Program-made: the position numbers and the translations under genes
Part shown: piece after piece, positions 56,889 through 64,000 of the stretch
Layout of the letters: each line of letters begins with the position of its first letter
Numbering within the stretch: the first letter of the stretch is position 1
Assembly: GCA_022925895.1 (NCBI GenBank)
Contig: JAKSYS010000242.1
Span: 1 to 64,000 of the forward strand
Reading direction: 5' to 3'
Origin: Fragilaria crotonensis
Lineage: Eukaryota; Bacillariophyta; Fragilariophyceae; Fragilariales; Fragilariaceae
DNA length: 64,000 bases
Notes under the pieces: model-generated
Database searches by the model: none
Seen by the model: the letters and a program-made list of their open reading frames with translations, nothing else
Told to the model about the DNA's origin: nothing

Positions 56889-59053
56889 TTAACGCACCAA
56901 TCAACGATTGGGTGAGCAGCTCAAATTGATGCTCAGAGCCAGTGCAAAACTCAAAAGTCCAAACACAACTACACTACCCGAGGTTGGTTTTCCGCAAAGT
57001 CACTTGTTCCCGTACTTATAGTACAAACACTCAGAGGACTCCTGGTTAAATAGTTCTAGTCAAGAAAGCCTTGCATGGAAATAGCAAGGATGTGCTGGAG
57101 TACTGGTTTGCCACCATTGCTAAAGAAAAGCTGCTGCTGAGCATTCAGGTGGACATTCTGATGCCAGTATTTGAAAACACATTGAGCACTATCATCATTC
57201 GTCCTCCTGGTGGGAATGCAAAGCAAATGATGTTTGGTTTAATGTCAGAATTTTCTGTATTCAAGGTCAGAGGAGCACCACTAAACCTGAACAGAGGGAG
57301 TATTCATCTGAGGAATTACTGTACGAGCAGAAGGAGGTTCTGGCTTTGCTGACCCACCAAAAGTAGGGGCTTTGGCTACTGCTCGTTGATGAGGAGGTTG
57401 GTTCAAATACATTGCAGACAAAAGACAGGTGCGGTGAGAAGCTTAATTCCAAAGCGTGGCAAAAACCACACACACTTCACTGTTGCTTATTATCGGGTTT
57501 ACTGGCTGCTGCATTGTGCCTAGTAGTAACAATAACGCTTCAATTGTGAGGGACCTTAAGGGATTCTGCAACTTGATGCCGAATACTTGTTAACTAAGGC
57601 ATTGTTCTTAAGAAGCTTGTTTTGGTTAAACAAGGGGTACTAGAATCAGTGGCTCAAATCCATTTTTCTGGTATGCATAACAGGTAGTGACAGAGGTGCA
57701 TTTTTGGATGTCCCCTGTATTGTGGATTCAGAGAAACAACTGATAAAAGGAGGCAACAAAAGCTCTTGGATGTTTGGTCAGAAAGTGACTATTGATAATC
57801 GAGTGGGTGGATGGTAGTCTAAACTCTAAACCTTCACCTTGACAATCTCAAGTGTTTAGTTTATCGGTAATGGTCAACGGTCAGGGCACTTCATGTGATA
57901 GAAATGCAGTCATGTCAGTCTTGCGGTGAAATCAAACCAATCGGTATGAGACTCGGGGTTTCCGTCAAGAGGAGAAAGGGGTTATAGTGACAGCAACATT
58001 GCTGAACATATATAGTATCATTGTCACCTAATGCATCGATAACATGCTGGAGTCACCGTTTTACTATACGGTATACGGTACGGTAAGGTCGAGATTCTCA
58101 AGTACTACGTATGCGCTTTACTAGTCACATAACTTCAATCAGTGTCCTTCGTCTGGGACACTGGGACTGGGACATCCGGAATCCGGATTGTATGTTTGTC
58201 GGTTCTACGATGGCACAACTAGAGGTTCATTTCCGGTCTTTCGTACAAACATGCCACTTCGTCGTCATTAACGGCTGATGTCCAAGTTACAGAGTACTGT
58301 AGTATGATTGTTACCAGGTAGTGTTCCTGCAATGAGTCATCAGTCATCAGGTAATGCATTATGTCAGCAGTCAGCAAGGTAGATGTACGATGTATGCATA
58401 TGCTGTATTCTGTACTCGGTATGCTGTATCTGCTGCTGTAGAATACGATGAACGTTGATATGCATATCATACGAGAGGCGAGAAGTACATGTACTTGTAC
58501 ACCTCCGAGTTCTTATAAGTTAATGTAGTACTCCGGGTACTACTACAGTAGTCATCAACAGAGTACTGCCTACTACTCACAACCACTCTACTCTATAGTA
58601 CGAGTTTTATACCTGGTACATGTGGTACTGGTACTACCTTCTCTGCTGAAATACTACTCTTACTTCGTACGGCATATCTGTATGCATATGCACTCTACCA
58701 GGTGGTAGGTTGTAGTACTACCTGGTACGTAGTATGCTCTATATGCATACCTGTATCAAATGGGGATACGCACTATCAGCATATGTTCGGTTTTTTATTA
58801 TGCCCGGACTACGCCGACGACATAAATCATCAACAATCAATCGTACTACCACTTCAAGTGTTCAAGAGTTCAGCAAGTACCTGGCTGTACGTTTCCTACA
58901 ACTCCATCGTACGACCACACCTGTAGAATTCTACAGAGACATTTGACGACATTTACTCCCTTGTAAAGTCCTCTGGAATGCAGAATACGTCCAAACAAAA
59001 ATCATAAAATCAGAAACCAACAGCAACACAGCTGTTAAGCTGTACCAGGTACC
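56889..59053. other. Spacer, no supported gene
   Basis: A 93-codon ORF at 57071-57352 looks protein-like but has no motif I recognise. From 58060 to 59050 GTAC quasi-palindromes are very dense. One (GTACCAGGTACC) abuts the start codon of the next gene. Confidence 0.5.
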
Positions 59054-62000
59054 ATGCCCAACACGACGAACAAGTCGTCAAAGATCTGTAACGTTCTCGG
59101 CGGGCTAGATGTTACGAGATTCGTTTCTTCCAATACTCGACAGGTGTTCAAAGGGGCTATAGAAGATGTTGAATTGATTCGAGAATATGTCAGCCTAGCA
59201 GCAGGGAATCAAGGCATAGTGGGAGGCTTTTCAGACTTGAAAGCATTGAATAATTCGTTAGACTGGAAAGGCCGAGGGTTGTCTGAAGGAACCACCACAG
59301 TCGATGCCGGTTTGGGCTATGTGGACGATCGAAGTGACCGCTTGATGGATCGATATGTTGGTCTACGTGAGCAACCTTTCGTTGGTGACAAGCAAAACGA
59401 TCTGATGCTCATTGACACCTTGTCGAACCTTTTCCCCTGGCTTGTTGATCGCCGATCAGTTGAGAAGAAGTGGTTCAAACCACATCAGAATGGTCGTAGT
59501 GAGGGACCTACCAAGGAGCCTTTCGTGTTTGAAACGCTCTATGCAGCGGCGTGGATAGGTACCTACGGAAATGCTTGGGTGTACTATCCCCCCTTGTCAG
59601 TGTTTGGGAAAGGACATCCGGCTGGACTTGGGGATGCCCTCGGCAATGATGCTGAGAGTCACGCGTGGCCCTTTGTGGACCCGAATTTGCCGGAGAACAA
59701 TCCAACTCGACGGACCTTCCTTGCGGATCCATATCCTGATGTGGCCAGGCAAGGACTATCTCTCATCACGGCGATGGCACCGATATACCTCACCGGAACC
59801 TATGGAAACTACACATACAACGACACTTATTTTGCATCTACTGGTGTCGATATTGCAGTTGATTCCACATCGTCGTTGTTGGACACCCTGCTTGACACAA
59901 TGACGAATTCAAGTTTCGCCGTGCTCGTGGACATGACTTTTAAAACCATTGTGATTTCGCAGACAGTTGTGGAACGAATCTATCCCTCTCGCACGGGTTT
60001 TGAGGATACGCGAGTTGCCTACGATCTGACAGATGGTTCGATTGTTGAAGATAGACGAAACCAGACCTACATGGTGTCCGACACTATTCATCAAGGTCTA
60101 AGCGAGCTCGAGAATGCGGACTGGAAGCAACTTCTCCGCGAAATCAAGCTTGCAAGCCCCGGAGAGCGCGGCGTTTCTTCGATGAATTTGACCCTGACTG
60201 GAGAGGAGGAGCCACGTGAGTTTTACGTGATGTACGAGCGGTGGGCCGATGTGGCTGATTGGGTCATGTTGGCCTTTGCACCAATCTACGATGTGGAACA
60301 TGCAATCGATGTTAGTGTCTACGATAGCATGTCCGGCCAGGATGATACGTCCGTCGATTTGCAGGGTGAATGGGGTCTCGATTTGTACGGCGAAGCGACC
60401 ATGGTTAACAAGGGTCCTCTCGATGTCACGGTTATGATCAAGTCCACACCTGAATGGTTTGCGCTTGCACCGTCCGATTTGGAAGCGTTCAAGCTAGACT
60501 CTGGAAATTCCATTGCACTTCACTTCAACGTGGACACTTCCGTGCTAGAAATTGGAGTGTCATCCTTCCTTCTAACTTTTACTATTGCCGATGATGGTTA
60601 CCCAGACTGTTTCTACAATCACGACATCAGCCTCCCTGTGACAGTCACGGTCCATGCAAAAGATTGCGCCGCTCTGACCGGCGACTCTATGAGTGTGGCC
60701 GATGCAAATGGTGGCTGCATTTGCGGGCCTTCCTCGGTCGCGGTTGGTGGATCTTGTGCTCGCTATTCTGTTTTGCTTCCATCGATTCTGGTCCCACTGA
60801 TCGTTTTGGGCTTGTTTTCGTTCACCTTTATGTGAGGCACAAGCGCAAGCAGGCAGATTATGTATGGTTGATCAAGACATCGGACTTGACATTCGACGAA
60901 CCTCCCGAAATCCTTGGCCGAGGCACGTTCGGTCTCGTCGTTCGGGCAGAATATCGTGGCACTCAGGTCGCCGTGAAACGAGTGATTCCCCCCGTTTCCA
61001 ACATAAAGGATGCAGGATCAACGGACAGCGTCGTTCTGGAAAAAGATTCCTCGGAAAACGAAGCGGAGGATCGTCTTACTTCCCTTACGACATCGACTGC
61101 GAACAAGCCAAAGCGAAGGAAGTCGAACGACTACTTTGACTTCAACAGACCAGATGCTCAGGATAGTAGAACCGCGTCCGGTCTTGTGAACGCTCACCTC
61201 CTCAGCAGCACTGGGAGTGTCACTCACGCTCCGAACAGTGCTGTGTCGACAGGAGCCAATGCCTTCGATGCTTTGAAATTAGCTCCAACCTCCTCTGCTC
61301 GTGTATCAGCTAAACAGTACGCAAAGCTCAAGGCAGATTTCATTCATGAGATGCGATTACTTTCCAAGCTTAGACATCCATGTATTACGACTGTGATGGG
61401 TGCTGTCATCGAGTCTGGACAAGAGCCGCTTCTCGTCATGGAGCTAATGGATCATGGGTCGTTGTTCGATTTACTTCACAACGATACCATGATTGTGGAG
61501 GGCGATATCGTACTTCCAATTTTAAGAGATGTAGCACAAGGTCTACGTTTCTTGCATGCTGCTACTCCTCAAGTGGTGCATGGCGATCTCAAGGCCCAAA
61601 ACATCCTTGTTGACAGCAAATTTCGAGCGAAAGTGGCCGACTTTGGCCTGTCGCAAAAGAAGGGCGTTGGAGCAGCGGGAACTCCTTTCTGGATGGCGCC
61701 TGAGCTCCTTAGTGGAAAGTCGATGAACTCCGCAGCGTCGGATGTTTACTCTTTCGGAATCATCCTTTATGAAGTGTATTCTCGCAAGATACCGTACGAA
61801 GGTGAGGATTTTACCGAGACAATCAAGCAGATCTGCGACCCAGCGATAAACAAACGACCACCCGTTCCCACGTCCATGCCAAAGGAGGTTGAGTCTTTGA
61901 TGGCAGGATGCACGAGCGCAGATCCTGTGCAGCGCCCAACCTTTCATGACATTGACGACAAGCTCAGGACATTTACTGTCGGCAGCGTCGAGCCAGGCCA

Positions 62001-62702
62001 GGTGCGACTTTCGATGCAGACAAAAAAGACTTGGGATACCACGTTGACTGCTTCGGAGAACCTCCTGCTGGAAATCTTCCCCAAGCATGTGGCGGAGGCG
62101 CTGAGTAAAGGCCAGAAAGTTGAGCCTCAACATTTCGATTGCGTTACCATCTTTTTCTCTGACATTGTGGGGTTCACAACCATCTCTTCTGAGCTCTCTC
62201 CATTAATGGTCTCAGATATGCTCGATCGTCTCTACACCAAGTTCGACAAGCTTTCTAGAAAGCACGATGTGTTCAAGGTGGAGACTATCGGCGATGCATG
62301 GATGGGAGTGACAAACGTGGCGGCACCACAGCCGGATCACACCAAACGTATTGCTGCCTTCGCTATGGACGCCATCAAAGCTGCCGCCATCACGATGATC
62401 GACCAGGAAGACGGGAGCAAGGGATTTGTCAAGATTCGGGTGGGGTTCCACTCAGGGCCTGTCATCGCGAATGTCGTCGGGTCGAGGAACCCAAAGTACA
62501 CAATTGGCGATACTGTCAATACGTCGTCGAGGATGGAGAGTAATTCTCGTGCTGGTTGCATCTTGTGTTCGAAGGCATCGGCGAAATTATTGGAGGAACA
62601 AGCGCCAGAGTTTTTGCTTGTCCTCGTGGTCATATCGAAGTGAAAGGAAGGGTTGATGGACATTTTGGGTTACACAAGGCCTGAAGCAGATGGTGTTTTA
62701 GC
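59054..62702 (+). pseudogene. Receptor guanylate cyclase with protein-kinase domain, frame broken
   Basis: This gene would couple an outside signal to cGMP. The first frame (59054-60835, 593 codons) holds a large ectodomain with Cache-like character (AAAWIGTYGNAWVYYPPLS; AMAPIYLTGTYGNYTYNDTY) and one membrane helix (LLPSILVPLIVLGLFSF). It has no obvious N-terminal helix or signal peptide. The second frame (to 62643) gives YVRHKRKQADYVW, then a kinase with ILGRGTFGLVV, AVKRV, an insert of about 100 residues, VVHGDLKAQN (catalytic Asp kept, Arg replaced), ADFGLS and WMAPEL. The cyclase follows: FFSDIVGFTT, KVETIGDAWM (Glu typical of GTP specificity; metal Asp) and KYTIGDTVNTSSRME. The frame changes at a T run near 60815 and again near 62620-62655, where the cyclase C-terminus shifts frame. 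Confidence 0.75.
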
Positions 62703-64000
62703 AGAGGGTGCCTTGGAGGGTAGGCCTACGCGACAGAAGTCCTCGCAGCGATCCAGGCTGTCAGACTGTGTTAACATCAGCAACTTCCTGAATAGCTCTT
62801 AGGGTAAAAATTGTATTTTAACCAAGTGTTCATTTTTCCTTTAACTTCAAGAATTCGATTCGGAACATCTTGTGGATTGTGGACCAAGCAAGTGACACCT
62901 TCGCTGCAATTCTCCTGGTTTCAGGGAGGAGGAAGTGTACCTTTCGGCCAGGCTGTTAAAATCCATCCCGATTGCTCTCAAGATGTGTTTCACCTGCTAC
63001 GATAACAATGAGTGTTCAACAAAGGCATGCTGATGAAATGATGAGATATTCTATTAGTAGTAATCATAATTGTCAACCACGCGCATGCGGGATGAAATCA
63101 AAGAGAGCGTCTCCACCATCTTTGAGGCGTCGGTCGGACTTCGGCTTGAATGCATTTCAAGGCAATTCGATGAGTTGAGACAAAATATTGAACGTCCAAC
63201 TCTCGCGCACATAAGGGTCCAAATCATCTTCGATATAGTGTCCATTGGTTGTATATCTTTCTGTATAATCGCCAAAGCGACGATCATCACTGCAATCATT
63301 CTGCAGGGATCCAGTGAGCAATTCTATCATGAGTACCAAAGGCATGGACGTCATTAGCACCGGCGAAACGCATGACTTTCGGGTTCAAATTGTTGTCCAT
63401 CCCGATGGTATTGACGAAATAGCAAACTTTTGAAGGGCCAAGACTTCGCCACGTTCAACATAATGGAAATACGACGCTGAGCATTTAGCTGAACACGGCC
63501 CTTGGCAGTCTTGAGAAAGTCGGCCAACGTTCCTTGAAAAGTCTTCCAAGACTAAACAGTCTTCCGAATACCCGTAGACACGTTGAAGATTTGGGTGACG
63601 CGTGTGACTATCGACCGACGGGGAGCTGGGCGCCACGACGAAATGACGGTCCAAGACTGAATCAGGCTCTCATGATACCTCCCTTAGTATTGGCATCAAT
63701 GCATCCTTTGATGTATTCGAGAGGAATCTCGACGGGTTCTTGGTTCTGGAGCATTGCTCGAAGCAATATGTCACGACCAGAATCTTGGGTTTGAGGGATG
63801 GCTGCCCCTTCCACATTGACACTACCAGTAGGTGTGCTGCTATCTGCATGAAGCAAAATCTTGGCCAAGGACATGGTGTGAGTTGAAGGTGAACGCTTTG
63901 TGTCGACCATCATATTGATCGAAAATACCCGAGTACCCGTGAATTGTGAATGTGAATTGTGCTGTGCACGACACAGCAGCACAACGTTTTTTTTTCGATG
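62703..64000. other. Right end of the window, no supported gene
   Basis: Short minus-strand ORFs at 63982-63662, 63654-63385 and 63360-63157 could be fragments of one eroded gene reading leftward (LLRAMLQNQEPVEIPLEYIK; LSQDCQGPCSAKC), but I recognise no family. Confidence 0.4.

Noticed and set aside
57071-57352. 93-codon plus-strand ORF with a protein-like composition
   Set aside because: No start context, neighbours or motif support it; too short to call.
60800-60860. Intron instead of frameshift in the receptor cyclase
   Set aside because: No GT-AG pair of normal length restores the frame without deleting the membrane helix or its flank.
1-64000. CRISPR arrays, bacterial operons, tRNA or rRNA genes
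   Set aside because: No regularly spaced repeats, no Shine-Dalgarno-led gene trains, and no convincing cloverleaf seen by eye. The sequence is eukaryotic. A tRNA scan could still find something I missed.

Overview
This is nuclear DNA from a eukaryote, most likely a diatom. The evidence is short GT-AG introns that can be placed in frame, long leucine-rich-repeat (LRR) membrane proteins with a disordered N-terminus and a Cys-rich NPCDCC-type tail, a receptor with fused kinase and guanylate-cyclase domains, Copia gag-pol of the diatom kind, and abundant DNA transposons. A pennate diatom such as Seminavis is my guess from remembered style; I could not search for it.

Layout. 1-3.5 kb: the 5' part of a decayed Ty1/Copia element on the minus strand, running off the left edge. 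3.6-6.1 kb: a gene relic and a rearranged PIF/Harbinger element. 6867-10929: a second PIF/Harbinger element with both ends, a TTA target duplication, a transposase with two frameshifts and two minus-strand ORFs. 11.7-12.4 kb: a gene of unknown function. 14.0-15.1 kb: a two-exon TspO/MBR-like membrane protein. 16-17.5 kb: relics of a HAD-like gene and an LRR gene. 20.6-25.6 kb: an intact three-exon LRR membrane protein and a two-exon kinase with HRN in place of HRD. 27-28.1 kb: a JmjC protein with an altered metal triad.

28.7-32.4 kb holds a tyrosine-recombinase (Crypton-like) element. All six catalytic positions are intact, a second ORF overlaps by TAATG, and matching 27-bp imperfect palindromes lie on both sides. 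33,011-52,726 is bounded by perfect 28-bp inverted repeats and GTAC. Inside are a Plavaka-like transposase, a tail-to-tail partner with a possible 2-oxoglutarate/Fe(II) oxygenase-like segment, and two further DDE transposases with an accessory gene, nearly all frameshifted. It looks like one transposon carrying nested insertions.

53.4-56.1 kb is a frameshifted paralogue of the LRR gene. 56.4-56.9 kb is a possible glycosyltransferase fragment. 59.0-62.7 kb is a receptor guanylate cyclase whose frame breaks just after its membrane helix. Spacers are crowded with GTAC-based quasi-palindromes.

The host genes suggest cell-surface sensing and signalling: two LRR proteins, a receptor cyclase-kinase, a CAMK-like pseudokinase and a TspO-like protein. 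They are not organised as an operon. The four transposase/accessory pairs share a tail-to-tail arrangement. Most breaks in transposons are 1-nt losses, several of them in homopolymer runs.
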